Positions 10,689 to 23,047 of a stretch of 64,000 nucleotides of DNA are shown in pieces. The notes below the pieces were generated by a model, which ran no database searches, had not been told where the DNA came from, and saw only the letters and a list, made by a program, of their open reading frames with translations. How positions within the stretch are numbered: the stretch's first letter is position 1; the number at the start of each line of letters is the position of its first letter. The position numbers were made by a program, and so were the translations under genes. The DNA is taken from the NCBI RefSeq assembly GCF_050948215.1, contig NC_135151.1, forward strand, positions 20,458,720-20,522,719, given 5' to 3'. This DNA comes from Halictus rubicundus (taxonomy: Eukaryota; Arthropoda; Insecta; Hymenoptera; Halictidae).

Positions 10689-11674
10689 AATAATTGCGTC
10701 CCTTGTCCTCCGTATTTAGCAAATTCTGTTGGAAGTCTTCCACACGAGTCTGACTCAACATTGTAGCACAAGGGGTTGAAAAACAATTGTAATTCGCCGG
10801 TCCATCAACATTACCGTATAAGGCAATTTGTGCCAATCTTATAATTCCCATTTTCTGGCGAGAGTACTGTGACGAGCTTCATTTACCACGGAACCGAAAA
10901 GTACCGGTATTATATCGGTTTTCGGTAGTATATCAGTTTCGGTGCTCAAGCACTTCGATACGATATCGGTTTCGGTATAGCTTCGCCGACGTGATACCCT
11001 TGTTTGAAATCCCTGGTTTCGCGAATTAGCAAAGATCGTTTTTCATGTAGTTTCATTAGGACAACAGGGGGGGGGGCGGGAACTTGTCCCAGTTACTTAA
11101 CGCGGCGTATTTTTCTCTTTGAGCGGTGACGCCATATTTGGAGCGGGGTCCTATAACGCGGTCACCGTATCTCAGCCATATTTGTACCCGTCACTTGAAA
11201 TCCCCTTGTACAGCGTTCGCTCGAACTCGCGTAATCCGGGCGCGAATGATGCACCCTCGAGGCCGCTTGTGTCCCCGCGTACACGTGTTACTCGCGACTA
11301 CAAAAAACGCCGCTTCAAGTTCGACTAAATTCTCTATGCGGAGGCCGTGTCCTGTAGCACGTGTGCGCGCGCGCGTGTGTGTCTCTCATCATAAAGCTTT
11401 TTGCGGCGGAGACGATGAGACCTTGTTCGATCGGAGGGCGTCTAGAGTGAACAAAAGAAAAATGAAGAATAACAAAAGGGCGCCGCTCGAAAGCCGAGCT
11501 TCAGGGGAGACCGCTGTAAACATCGGTCGATACGTGGTCGTGTTGAAAATTTAATTGCGCAGGGCGCTGTAAATTATTTTTCCTTTCTTTTTAATTATGT
11601 CTACGTTAATGTGCACGGTTTGTTTGTGTTTTTTCTTTTTCTTTTTCTTTCATGTCTGTCAATACTGGAGTCTG
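10689..11674. other. spacer, CpG-rich in its second half
   Basis: A G10 run at 11067-11076 is followed by a CpG-rich stretch (11100-11550). That stretch carries overlapping open frames on one strand with Arg/Cys-rich, non-conserved peptides; I do not call them genes. Confidence 0.4.
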
Positions 11675-12010
11675 TAGAGGGTGTTCCAGGACGGGTGGCA
11701 CGAGAGGACATGAAGTGATTCCACCTGCAAAAATAAGTTGAAAAAAGCGAAGAACATTTGATCGGTTGTGGCTTCGTTTTAGAGAAAATTGAGTTTGAAA
11801 GTTCGTCGGACTCGCGTGTCCTGCTATTCTCAGGAAGTAGAATTGACCGTTCATGATCAGACGCTTCAGGCGATTCCCATTTAATAGGACGCCTAACCGA
11901 ATTGTTCAACTCAATTTTCTCGGACAAATGTTATTCGTTCTTTTTACTTATTTTCTCGCATTGGGCTACATCGTGTCCGCTTGTACCACCCGTTTTGAAA
12001 CACCCTGTAC
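11675..12010. mobile_element. fold-back MITE, family D copy 2
   Basis: Left end TAGAGGGTGTTCCAGGACGG + GTGG, right end (reverse) TACAGGGTGTTTCAAAACGG + GTGG. The internal GAGAAAATTGAGTTTGAAAG and CAGGAAGTAGAATTGACCG are shared with the other family D copies. Confidence 0.75.
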
Positions 12011-14094
12011 ACCACTGCATATCCTATGTGAATTGCATTTATTATTGAACGGTGATCTCAAGTATTCCACGGGAGTGGCATAAAGGATTTATGTCAGAAA
12101 TCCTTTTTCGTCTACACGAATTTATTAAGAATCAAATTCATTCCTAATTTACCAAAAGCAATCAGAAGAAAGCTTGTTTAATTTTTGAATTTTCTATCAG
12201 GCTCGACAATCATACTTTGTCGGAATTATTAAGTTCGCTTGAAAGGAAACATATGGTTTTTTTATCACAATTATATATTGTAACATTGTTTGATGCTAGT
12301 AGCATGCGAAAAATCAGGTTTAACAGTTTGCAATTCATATAATTTCAAGTCTAACATTAAATACACGAACTAGCATCTTTTCTTTGACTTCCCTGCAATT
12401 GAGAGTATAAGAAACGTAAATCAAACATTATTACGCGCTCGGGTAAATGTGATGGTAAGTTAGAAAAAAAAAACTGGGGGAAAAAAATCAGCCTCGTGTA
12501 TTTTTATGCTACCGCATTTTCACCCTTTTACGCAAACGCTTGCGAGAAGCTCGCCTTCGCTCGTACACGTAGGGAAGATTCTAATCTTTTTATTTGATAT
12601 GTTTATAGGCGGGATAATGGGCGACGAGGGAAAATATAAATAGAGCACAGTCGACTATAAAGCTTCATGTGATCGCGGAAACGTGAAACCCGCGGATCCA
12701 TCTATGGACGAGGCTGAGGTCCAACGTTATGCATTACGTATTTCCATAAATAATATCGTGATTTAAACTTGCAGAAAATTTTATTCGACTTACCATGAAG
12801 TACAGACTGATTGCAAATTAATTTCACACTGAACGCATTAAATGTCGCTAAATTCGGTTATTGCAATGTTCATTCAATCTGGAAACACGCGACATTACTT
12901 ATGACCATGTCTAACGTATTAATTTAATTTGAGTCCTCAAACGTTAAAAAATTCCTACGGGAATACATAAATTCGTGCGAATTTTTCCGAAGTTGCAGAT
13001 CATGCTTTTTCAATTTTTCAACTAATAATTATCGATATAAGATTTCCTTCAAAGACTAAGGTGCTAGGTACATAAATACACAATTATCCGTGCCTTAGGT
13101 ATTTATTGTCTCTGAATCATACCAAGCATTCCTAGTAAAAACGGAGTATGCGCACAGAGTGAGCATCAGTCTGTTATGCCAGCTGGCAAAGGGCTTTACA
13201 GCCACGAGCATAAAGGCTTCCGCCGCGTATGTGCGTTTATGCTCGTTCGACGCGATCGAAGCATTCCATCGACAACGATCTACATAGTCGGCGCGTGGAA
13301 ATTTCGGCGAGGTTCGGTCATAGGCATTCGCCATCGCTCGCATAAGATCAGACAGGATTCGCAGCAGCGAAACAGATTAGATCACGGCTTAATTAATCAC
13401 TGTATTGTACTGCGCCGCTGTAACTTCGAGATGAATTTCTGTTGCTCGAGCAAACGCGTTTACGAGTCGCCTTTTGCCCCGCGACAGGCTGACCATTACT
13501 TTAATTGGTCAGTTACGTTCCCTGGTTAATTTCTAACTTCGCTCTTCAAAGACTTCGCCTAACTCATGCCCACGAAATAGTAAGGCTGAGCCGCGGGCTA
13601 TTCCCACGCTTATCTCTTCGTTCCACTCTTCAGCACTGAAACTTCACAGAGTGCAAAATGACGTATCACTGCCAAATTATGTATGCGACTGTAAAGAGGA
13701 CGGTCGGCACGGCATAGTTCAATATGCTAACTATCTCTCGACACAATGCTACAAACTTCCTAAGTTCCTCACGGTTTGAACTCTTGCCAGAAGACACACA
13801 GTGGTCGATTTTCATCTCTCTGTTGTAAAAAATCAATAATGCTTCAAAAAAGTACAAATAAGTTAAATTTATTAGTACACAATAAAGTCACATGCGCGGA
13901 TAAATAATTTTGTAAATGTCTGCCAAAAAATAATTTAAAGAAAATTATTTAATTTATTTTTTAATTTAAAACATGATCTATTTCGACTCACGGTCGAGAA
14001 ATAAAAATAGAAATATAAAAATATAAATAACTAGACGAAGCCGTCGCGTCGCTGATGACTGGAAGGCTCATGTGGCATAAAATATACAACTCGT
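12011..14094. other. AT-rich spacer
   Basis: No gene recognised. GAAAATATAAATAGAGC near 12630 resembles a TATA box, but no initiator or coding region fits it. Confidence 0.4.
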
Positions 14095-14427
14095 GTATAT
14101 AAATCATAGTACAACCGGACAGGAGGTGATTCTGCATAAAAAATGAGAAGAAAAATTGCTGTAACATTTTTCCGTCCAAAGTTTCGTTTTCGAGAAAATT
14201 CTGTTTGAAAATGCAGCGAACACGCATTGGCTAACGCGTCTGGTCATGACTAACCAATTCTACTTTCGGCATACACTGTAGCACGCGAACCCGACGGATC
14301 TTTAAACTCGATTTCCTCGAAAACGAGTTGTCAAACGAAAAATGTAAACTACATTTTTTCGATTTATTTTTCCACGTAGAATCAACCGTGCCAGACTGTA
14401 CTACGATTCCCTGTCCTGTACATTCAA
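14095..14427. mobile_element. fold-back MITE, family D copy 3 (diverged)
   Basis: GTACAACCGGACAGGAGGTG followed by ATTCTGCAT matches copy 1. The right side has GTAGAATCAACCGTGCCAG and ends near CCTGTCCTGTACAT. Ends are worn. Confidence 0.65.
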
Positions 14428-14713
14428 GCAGAAAAATAATGAACGGTAAGAAAAACGTACTGGCACGTCGGACGTCATGAACGTCATGCATCTATTTTAT
14501 TGAAACGAAATCTCCGTTACGCGTACGTGTACGCAATATTCCTTACAAGAAAATACCGCATTATACTCGAGCAGCGGACGTATAAACCGAGCATAGGCAA
14601 CAAGAGCTGTGGGCAGTCCCTAGGGGCAACGCTGCAGGATAAATGATGTCAAAAAAAAAAACAAAGGACCTTTTCGTGCTGGTACGTTATCGACAGTTAC
14701 TTGAAATATATGC

Positions 14714-15140
14714 AATAATAAAATATCCCGACTAGACACGTGGTTCCATTTCTCACGATTTCGACAATGTCGGGACAGTGCCCCATAGGGCACCTGTGCC
14801 CATGCTTGGTGAACACGATCTGAGGGTCTTTGTCCCACGTTAATGATCTACTTTATTCAGTGGGGATTTCTAATAGTGAATTTATAATAATAATAAAATA
14901 CCCCGAGCAGACAAGGTACCATTTCGACAATGCTAGGACAGCAGCATAGGGCCAGCCCTGTGGAAGGTCATCATCCCGCATTATTGATCCATTTTCCTCC
15001 GTAGGGATTTACAATACTAAATTAATAATGGCAATAAAATACCCCAAATAGGTGTGGTATCATTTCTCATAAATTCGGCTGTCCTAGGACAATGGCTCAC
15101 GGAGAAACCGTGCATTGGCGATCAATTTTCTTCGGTGGGG
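14714..15140 (+). repeat. three diverged tandem units with AATAAAATACCCC core
   Basis: Blocks starting AATAAAATATCCCGACTAG (14717), AATAAAATACCCCGAGCAG (14892) and AATAAAATACCCCAAATAGG (15031) are each followed by GG-TACCATTTC...TTCG-C-TGT-C-GGACA. Steps are about 175 and 140 bp. Non-coding. Confidence 0.7.
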
Positions 15141-16117
15141 ATTTCGCAAGGATGACGTGGCTCATAGTTTTACACAATCAGCCGGTAATTGCGCAACAGA
15201 GGAGGGCCCGATGCGCTTGTGTAAAGTGCTTCCGGTGTTACGTAACCGCTGGATAACCACGTTGGCACACAATTACACGCCGACAACGTCCTTACCGCAA
15301 AACGGCACGCTCTCTCTATTTCCCTTCGCCTTTCCCGATCTGTCTCTCGTTGTTTTCCAAAGCCATTCGCCGAGGTGTGTATTTGTCCGCATTACGCCCG
15401 CGCCTCGGAAAATTCCAAATATTGTGCGATGCCAGTGTCTTCCCGTGACTCCGCCCCGGCTTCCTCTGGGCGTGTGCACCTTCGGTGTGCGTTTTGTAGC
15501 GCGCACAAACGGGCGACGCGCAGTTAATTCATCACGGAGCGTCGCGACGGCCGGGCTCAACGGGCGCGAATAAGTCCGCGCCAATTATACATCGACATTG
15601 TCCGCCGACGTGCTCGTGAATTTTCGTCGCTTCGTTTATCGTCTTTGACGCCCCCCCCTCCTCCTCCTCCTCCTCCTCTTCGTCTTTGTACCCGTTTCGC
15701 ACCGGCCCGCTCGACCCGACGCGGCGACTGTTCAACGCTTCGCGCTGCTCGATGCACGACCGTGCCTCAGCGCGGCCCGAATGCAGCCCGGTAACTTTGT
15801 CGCGCGAAATATGTTCTGGAACGACGCTGGAACGTTACGGTCACAAGTCCGCGACACTTGGAAGGAAACATTTTGTACGGCCACGTTTCCTACTTCAGGA
15901 GGACGCGCGGCGTCGCGCTGTCACGCCGCTGCATTCTAAACTTCCTGCGAACTTGTCAACACCTAATTGTTCCTTTTTATAGTTCAGTCGAGTCTCCTCT
16001 TTCGGCCCTCGTCCGTCCCTCCGACGCGACGCATTTCTCACGTGAAGTGTTATTCCGCCATTTTTCGAGCAACTGATCTGAAATTTTGTGACTTTTATGC
16101 TTTTAGATTGAAATGTA
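15141..16117. other. CpG-rich island without a recognised gene
   Basis: GC- and CpG-rich with several overlapping open frames on both strands, and a C8 + (CTC)n tract at 15649-15678 that creates a poly-Glu/poly-Gly illusion on the minus strand. It could be a promoter or untranslated exon; nothing in the peptides is recognisable. Confidence 0.4.
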
Positions 16118-16478
16118 CAGGGTGTCCCAGATATGGTCCTTGAAAAGGGTGATTTCTGAGGTGGTTTTGAGAAAACATTAGTTGGTTCAGAGGAGAAAAT
16201 ATTGTGATAGGCAAAAAAATTTGTTCAAGGTTATATGTTTTGAGTTTTCAAGGTCATCCAAGTTTTTTTAAATGGAATATGTTTTTATTATCGCTGTATG
16301 ATATCCGAGGTCAAGACGAATCCAACGACCTGTAATATTATGACCTTCACGTGACCTTCGCCTTTGCCTATCACAATATTTGCCCCTCTGAAACAACTAA
16401 TGTTTTCCACTGAAATTTTCTTCTATTTTAAAAAACAAGCGAGGTGTTTTACATGCTCGAGTTAGCTGAAACACCCTG
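16118..16478. mobile_element. fold-back MITE, CAGGGTGTCCC ends, copy 2
   Basis: Left end TA-CAGGGTGTCCCAG, right end AAACACCCTG. The inner arms pair: GAAAACATTAGTTGGTTCAG with CTGAAACAACTAATGTTTTC, and AATATTGTGATAGGCAAA with TTTGCCTATCACAATATT. Confidence 0.75.
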
Positions 16479-17754
16479 AATGAATTTAGAACTCTTTTAA
16501 AAGACGTACGAATAGAACTCGTAAATTGTTAAAATTAAAATTTTGTATTGGAAAATCATACTGTTCGATAATATTAAAGAACTGTAGGAAATGGATATTT
16601 TGAATTCGTTGCATGTATCATAAAGGGTGTTTAAATAAATCATGTCGTGTTCGGTCTCGTTTTAATCAGGAAAGTGCGACAAATATGTGTCACGAAAAAG
16701 AAATGATCAAGAATAAAGTTTTGTCGTTATCTTTTTCACGCATATCGAGACATTACCACGCTTCGACTATATGAGGTTTTGACGTGACCTGGTTTGGCAG
16801 TCAACACCTTGTGCCCATATAAGTGGCATTTTGCAATTTCGTGAGACAAATGTATTCAATTAGTGGTCTAGGGGCTAATGGAATATTATCGGTGTAAGGG
16901 GTTGACGTGGTTATCCGATTCGTGGTTAAGTTTCACGATCCAATGGGATACAGTACCTGGTACACGTCACGTGAGTATGTGTGCCGAACACGACCGTTCA
17001 CAAATTCACTGATACACAGTATTTACGAGTGAATAGTGAATGACGAAAATCTGTTACAGTTGCGAGAATATAAAATGATGCATTGGAGCCAATGGAATTA
17101 CAAAAAAAAAATATAATGTTTCGATGAACCTTCATCGATCAATCACGTGAGTTTGTGTACTGTTTACGACACGAAAAAAATCGGCTGGAAGAAATGCTTG
17201 TCTAATTGGTCGTTAGGCAGATGTAATATATCATGTTACCAATTACGCTGGATATTGCGTGTATCACTGATCAGAACGGGGCAAAATATCATTATAATAT
17301 TGCTACGTAAATCTTACTGAAAATGCTGATAGATAAGATAAATGCTGTTTATAACCTGTCATGCTTGCTCTAATTAAGAGCACAATGAGACATTTTTCTG
17401 AATATTATAATTCCCTTTCTAAGAGGCTCTGCGCTGTCAATAGTTACATTGTCTCTTCCATTTTACATTTCCATCGTAATCACACAGCACCATGTACTAT
17501 AATATAATGGATGTATATATAATAATACCATATACTATAACATAATGGATCTGCAACGTTGCATGATGCATAGACGTTACCATAATTTGCTGTAGATTCA
17601 GACTTTTACATAACAAACTGATCAATTCGGAAACACTCTTCACAGTCAATACGATGCGCGTACGTCGTTCCTGGAGGGTTAATCACACAGTCCAATTAAT
17701 TACAACAGTTTTTTGCATTTCGGTAATCAATATCGCAAAAATATTCCTGCTAAT
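16479..17754. other. AT-rich spacer
   Basis: No gene recognised. A local ~29-bp duplication (TACTATAATATAATGGAT and TACTATAACATAATGGAT) lies at 17492-17550. Confidence 0.4.
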
Positions 17755-17945
17755 GAGCAGGCAATTAGCTCCACTCAGAGAGAAACAAATCGAAATAAAC
17801 GAAGAAGAAAAATATCGAATTTTGTTTCCGAGAAAATCGAATTTGATAATTCGCCATTGTTTGCAAGTAGGATCAATAAGTTTATGCTCGGTATAAATTC
17901 AGTTCTTTTTTTGACACTGTCAGTGGTTCTCCTGTACATGACCAA
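17755..17945. mobile_element. family D fragment
   Basis: GAGAAAATCGAATTTGATAA followed by a GCAAGTAGGATC segment and the end CTCCTGTACATG parallel the middle and right end of family D. The left end is not recognisable. Confidence 0.4.
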
Positions 17946-18624
17946 TTTGACATAACCCCGCAAATTATAAGAATCATTATTACTTACAGGTGGGTAGAAT
18001 TACTTTAACTACTTCCATTTTTCGATAAAGTCATTTCAACATGAAACCCGCTATAACTTGAAAACAATGCTAGCTAGGACATGCGTTTACAGGAATTTAT
18101 CTTATTGTCTTCATGCGCGGAGTCCACTGCCGAAGAATCTGCTCGAGGTTAGTCTCTCTATAATTTGTTATTCAGATACCTCGTAACAAATTCAATTTAC
18201 CAGGCTTATTACGGTGAAACGTTTCGACGAAACGTTCAGTGTCACCGTGTTTATAGAATTCAAGACGGGGACTTTACAGCCGCTGTTAAATCGTCTTATA
18301 CCTAAGGCAATTCTCATCGCGGACTGCACGTAAAAATAAAACCCGACCCGGAAACTAAAACAATTGTTGGGCAACACTGTAATTGAATTACGCTGGAGTA
18401 TTGAATGTCGGGAAGATTTAAAGCTCCCTTAAAGTGTTCATCGGGAGCTTTCTTCCAAATCCTTGCGACAATACAATCAAACTAAACATTAATAATAGAA
18501 TAAAATACGGTTCTCTCCGGCTTTTAGGTAGAAAACCTATAAAGGATTAATACGTTTCAAATAATTGAATATAACGCAGAAAAGTAAGATCGAAGGGAAA
18601 GACGATGGCAATGTATTATTCAGG

Positions 18625-18865
18625 AGTTTTTTCTGACCTGATAAAATCGGAGATGATTCTACATGAAAAAATAAGACGAGAAAATGGAACGAAATATTGT
18701 AAAGTAAAATTACGCGTTCGAGAAAATCAATTTCGAAAATTCGTAAGATTCGTGTTCACGGTATTTATAGGAAGTAGAATAGACCGATTGTGATCAGACG
18801 TGCCAGTCGATTCCTATTCAGTAGCACACGTACTCGATGAATTTAAAAATTCCATTTTCTCATAA
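18625..18865. mobile_element. family D fragment
   Basis: GGAGATGATTCTACATGAA, GAGAAAATCAATTTCGAAAA, AGGAAGTAGAATAGACCG and CGATTCCTATTCAGTAGCAC follow the family D order. Both outer TIRs are eroded. Confidence 0.6.
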
Positions 18866-19177
18866 ACAAGAGAACGATTAAGGAAATTTTATCCTTCTGT
18901 TATTAATGTTATACCATTAGAGAAAATACAGACATGCAATCGACATAAATTTTCTTCTTCATATAGGAAATTATGAAGGATAAAGACATTCTAATCGCGG
19001 TAACTGCAAACCGAATTTTAAGGTAAGTGATTAACACTTTGAACGCCCAGCTAGGAACCCCAAAAATTCCATAAAATCAAAGTAAGTTATTTAATGAAAT
19101 AAAAATTGCAAAAAATTAAATGTACGATACTGAGTAATCCTCCAACTTTCTTGCATGTTACAGATCCTAATCACGTG

Positions 19178-19414
19178 TTAACTCTTTGCACTCGGCGCTA
19201 TTTTAATTCTAAAACTAAATTTTTCTTCCTTCTTATAATGTTTCCATTTTATTCATACGAAACTGATCAGATTTGCACATAAAATATTTAAATGTTTAGC
19301 AATCTATTGAATCCAAATTTTGTAATGTAACAAATATTTTGTAATTTCTTTGAAATAATGCCACAACAATTTTCAGTGGCGCTTCGGAGTCACCACTCGA
19401 GTGCAAAGGGTTAA
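19178..19414 (+). mobile_element. TTAA-flanked MITE, family A copy 3
   Basis: Intact TTAA at both ends: TTAACTCTTTGCACTCGGCG and CACTCGAGTGCAAAGGGTTA(A). 237 bp, same orientation as copies 1 and 2. Confidence 0.85.
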
Positions 19415-20257
19415 CAAGTCAAATTGAGAGAGAAAGATCGGAACTTTTGCAGACGGAGGAATTTTTGGTTCCGCAGGAAATACCACTGGGTGATCGGGAA
19501 GTAAGTAAAAAGCCTTTCAGGAACGCTGTATAATTCATTTCAGCGGCGACGTTCGATGTGTTAAAGAGCCAAGAATACCCGTCGAAGTTGGTCGACTAGA
19601 GAACGCTGGAGAACGGTGGAACGAGTGATGGAGTTTCCAACAGTTCCAGCTACAATCACTCTTTAGTGTTCCCAAAGCAAACACGCTATTCCATATTGCA
19701 GTCTATTCAATTAGCGGTCCAACGTTCGCTGTATAATCAATTTCAAATTATTCCGGGGGACTCGGTAATATGTACATCGGGAACTTGGCGGTCGTGAGAA
19801 AAAAAAGTCTGTCAATAGCATCCCGCAGGAAATCCCCTAATTATTTAGCCTCGAGTGCGTTCCGTTTCGCGCATATGGCCGCGTGACGGTTTGCGCGGGC
19901 CGCTTCCTCCATTCTCCGAACACGATACACCTGTGCCAGTCCACAATTATGCACCGACGCCATTTATACTGCATTTATACACTCGACCCGCCCGTGATCT
20001 CCCCCCCCCCCCCCGTCCTCCTGACCGCCATTGCGCGTACACTGTGCCGTATCCGGTCGTTCGACCGTGAGCGCGTTGCGCGTTGCACCCGTGCGCGCGC
20101 GCGTACACGCGTGTTACACGCGTGTGCATCGGCCGTGCAAACCTTGCGCCGCGCTGCATCCGCGCTGCAGCGACTGTTACGCTATGTATTCTCGCGTTGC
20201 ACCTCGCGGTTACTGATTAATTACAGACCGTCGCGACGGTGCGCGAGGTCGGCGGCC
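19415..20257. other. spacer turning CpG-rich, with a C14 run
   Basis: No gene recognised. 19885-19990 partly resembles 8125-8230 (CTTCCTCCATTCTCCGAACA against CTTCCTGCGTTCTATGAACG). A C14 run lies at 20001-20014. The CGCG-rich 20040-20250 leads straight into the 683-bp array. Confidence 0.4.
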
Positions 20258-22243
20258 GCGTCGCGCGCAGTGGACAAAATTTCTAGAAAGAACAAAAATT
20301 GTCAACACGTTCCGTGCCGGACCAATTTCCGATTACTCTACTTTCAAGCCGCTCGCGCACGCCCCCGCGTTATTAGGGTTATCTTTTTGTCCCAGGACTG
20401 TAGCGCAGTGTGCTCGGAGTGATTTCGAACACTGTTTAGGAAGGTTTATGTTCGGTAGAAATGAGTGAATACCGGACGGACCTGGAACGTTGTTTATTTA
20501 CAAGAGTCAGCTCTAGACTGAAGTCCGTCTCCTCTCTTATCCAATATTTTAGTCGTCGATAGGTGGGGGTGTCTTTGCACCCCCACTCTGGTGAATCGCA
20601 CTGTAACGGAATTTCCATCGGCCGCACACCCTCATCATGCTGTGCGCATCTCAGGTAACGGGCCCTTTGCCTTCGCGGGGTTCCCGTACCGTCGACTTGG
20701 GCCGTTAGAAATTCGGGGTTTTTTATGACTGTTTGCGAGGGCTACTGAGGCTGTCGCTAATAAAATCTAATTGCAACCCTAGAGGACGTCGTAATGACTC
20801 TACCTGACAGTTTCCTCAAAAGTAGCTTTGTTTGCCGCCTGAGTCCTAAAACCTCTCCAGCATCTGCATTGCACGTGTCAACTTTATTATATGCAGATGG
20901 AAGCTACAACTGTATTATCATACCGCGCACGAAATCCGCCGCGTCGCGCGCAGTGGACAAAATTTCTAGAAAGAACAAAAATGTCAACACGTTCCGTGCC
21001 GGACCAATTTCCGATTACTCTACTTTCAAGCCGCTCGCGCACGCCCCCGCGTTATTAGGGTTATCTTTTTGTCCCAGGACTGTAGCGCAGTGTGCTCGGA
21101 GTGATTTCGAACACTGTTTAGGAAGGTTTATGTTCGGTAGAAATGAGTGAATACCGGACGGACCTGGAACGTTGTTTATTTACAAGAGTCAGCTCTAGAC
21201 TGAAGTCTGTCTCCTCTCTTATCCAATATTTTAGTCATCGATAGGTAGGGGTGTCGTTGCACCCCCACTCTGGTGAATCGCACTGTAACGGAATTTCCAT
21301 CGGCCGCACACCCTCATCATGCTGTGCGCATCGTCAGGTAACGGGCCCTTTGCCTTCGCGGGGTTCCCGTACCGTCGACTTGGGCCGTTAGAAATTCGGG
21401 GTTTTTTATGACTGTTTGCGAGGGCTACTGAGGCTGTCGCTAATAAAATCTAATTGCAACCCTAGAGGACGTCGTAATGACTCTACCTGACAGTTTCCTC
21501 AAAAGTAGCTTTGTTTGCCGCCTGAGTCCTAAAACCTCTCCAGCATCTGCATTGCACGTGTCAACTTTATTATATGCAGATGGAAGCTACAACTGTATTA
21601 TCATACCGCGCACGAAATCCGCCGCGTCGCGCGCAGTGGACAACATTTCTAGAAAGAACAAAAATGTCAACACGTTCCGTGCCGGACCAATTTCCGATTA
21701 CTCTCCTTCCAAGCCGCTCGCGTACGCCCCCCGCGTTATTAGGGTGAACTTTTTGTCCCGGGATTGTAGCGCAGGGGGCTCGGAGAGCTTTCGCATACTG
21801 TATTATCATACCGCGCACGAAATCCGCCGCGTCGCGCGCAGTGGACAAAATTTCTAGAAAGAACAAAAATGTCAACACGTTCCGTGCCGGACCAATTTCC
21901 GATTACTCTCCTTCCAAGCCGCTCGCGTACGCCCCCCGCGTTATTAGGGTGAACTTTTTGTCCCGGGATTGTAGCGCAGTGTGCTCGGAGAGCTTTCGCA
22001 TACTGTATTATCATACCGCGCACGAAATCCGCCGCGTCGCGCGCAGTGGACAAAATTTCTAGAAAGAACAAAAATGTCAACACGTTCCGTGCCGGACCAA
22101 TTTCCGATTACTCTCCTTCCAAGCCGCTCGCGTACGCCCCCCGCGTTATTAGGGTTATCTTTTTGTCCCGGGATTGTAGCGCAGTGTGCTCGGAGAGATT
22201 TCGCATACTGTATTATCATACCGCGCACGAAATCCGCCGCGTC
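20258..22243 (+). repeat. 683-bp tandem array passing into a 205-bp array
   Basis: The landmark GCGTCGCGCGCAGTGGACAA begins at 20258, 20941 and 21624 (steps of 683 and 683), then 21829 and 22034; a truncated start follows at 22239 (steps of 205, 205, 205). The 205-bp unit is a sub-segment of the 683-bp unit, joined at the shared word ACTGT. Long open frames through the array differ from copy to copy and are not conserved as proteins. Adjacent copies are nearly identical, so the expansion looks recent. Confidence 0.95.
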
Positions 22244-22795
22244 ACTGACGAATTAACCGGCGCCGTTCGAATCTCGCGGTCGCCTTATCGCAGCATCCCA
22301 GTAGAAGAAGACGAATCGCGCCAACGCGACCCCAACTCCGCTCGGAAATTTGAATATCGACGAAATCCATCAACCGACCGCACATCGGTCCCGAAATTCG
22401 CGGACGTATTCCCGCCGACCTCGAACGTATTTAATTCTCTAATTAGAGCAAGCCGCGTTCTGCCGCTGCCGGTGAAATTTAAGTCCAGCCTTCGAGTCGC
22501 TCTGCTGGCAGATCCGCGGATACAGATGCCTTAGGATTTCGGCATGGATCGATTCTCGCGTCCCCGATTCGCGGAACTGTAATCCGTCGGTCGGACCGAA
22601 ATTTTGTTGACGCATGTACTACAACAGAGACTGCTTCCGGCATCAACTTCGCGCGAATCCGGGGGAAGAAAGGCGTTTACGACGCCGACGCTCCTCGAGT
22701 TCGATCCTCCGGCGTAATCGAATTCACGGATTCGAGAATTCGTTCCGTGATCAGTCGCTGCCCTTATCGTGTTAATTTAAAACGAAATGGGAACG
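22244..22795. other. CpG-rich spacer
   Basis: CpG-rich, no recognised gene. An open frame that starts in the array runs in to 22534 with a low-complexity, unfamiliar peptide. Confidence 0.35.
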
Positions 22796-23047
22796 TTATT
22801 TGTGAGTGTGATATGTGACGATTTTTTTAGCAGTACAGTGATATCTTAGTGGGAATCGATTGTTTAACCACTGGCGAACTGGTAACGTGTAATGCGGTGG
22901 AGCACCATCGTGTTGGAAGTACAAAAGTTCTTCATTTAACAAAAAATTGCCGTTTTCAAGACTTTCTGTTGTAAGTGGATCAATGATGTCGACCAGTAAA
23001 TTTAAATACAGATTACAATCCAATTTCTCTGTACCGTTGAACAACAA
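22796..23047 (-). pseudogene. Tc1/mariner-related transposase fragment, catalytic region
   Basis: The minus-strand frame contains LLYFQHDGAPPHYTLPVRQW followed by LNNRFPLR. The block FQ.DGAPPHY..PVR.WL...FP.R is the second catalytic-Asp region of a DDE transposase group widespread in insect genomes. The first ~40 residues (NLYLNLLVDIIDPLTTESLE) match the position just before it. Frame continuity is lost right after FPLR, where the SPDLTP(L)DF block should follow, and nothing upstream supplies the first Asp. An 84-codon isolated fragment, inactive. Possibly the same family as the N-terminal relic at 5560-6075, in opposite orientation. Confidence 0.7.

Noticed and set aside
12620..12670. TATAAATAG followed by ACAGTCG as a core promoter
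   Set aside because: TATA-to-initiator distance is only about 12-15 bp and no coding region follows on that strand.
15532..15757. Minus-strand frames with poly-Glu or poly-Gly
   Set aside because: Translation of the C8 + (CTC)n microsatellite in different frames.
19883..22534. Several frames of 91-179 codons in and around the 683/205-bp array
   Set aside because: They arise from repeated CpG-rich DNA, change between copies by indels, and occur on both strands.
22690..22720. GAGTTCGATCCTCCGG as a tRNA B-box
   Set aside because: The T-arm stem does not pair and no A-box, anticodon arm or acceptor stem can be drawn at tRNA spacing.
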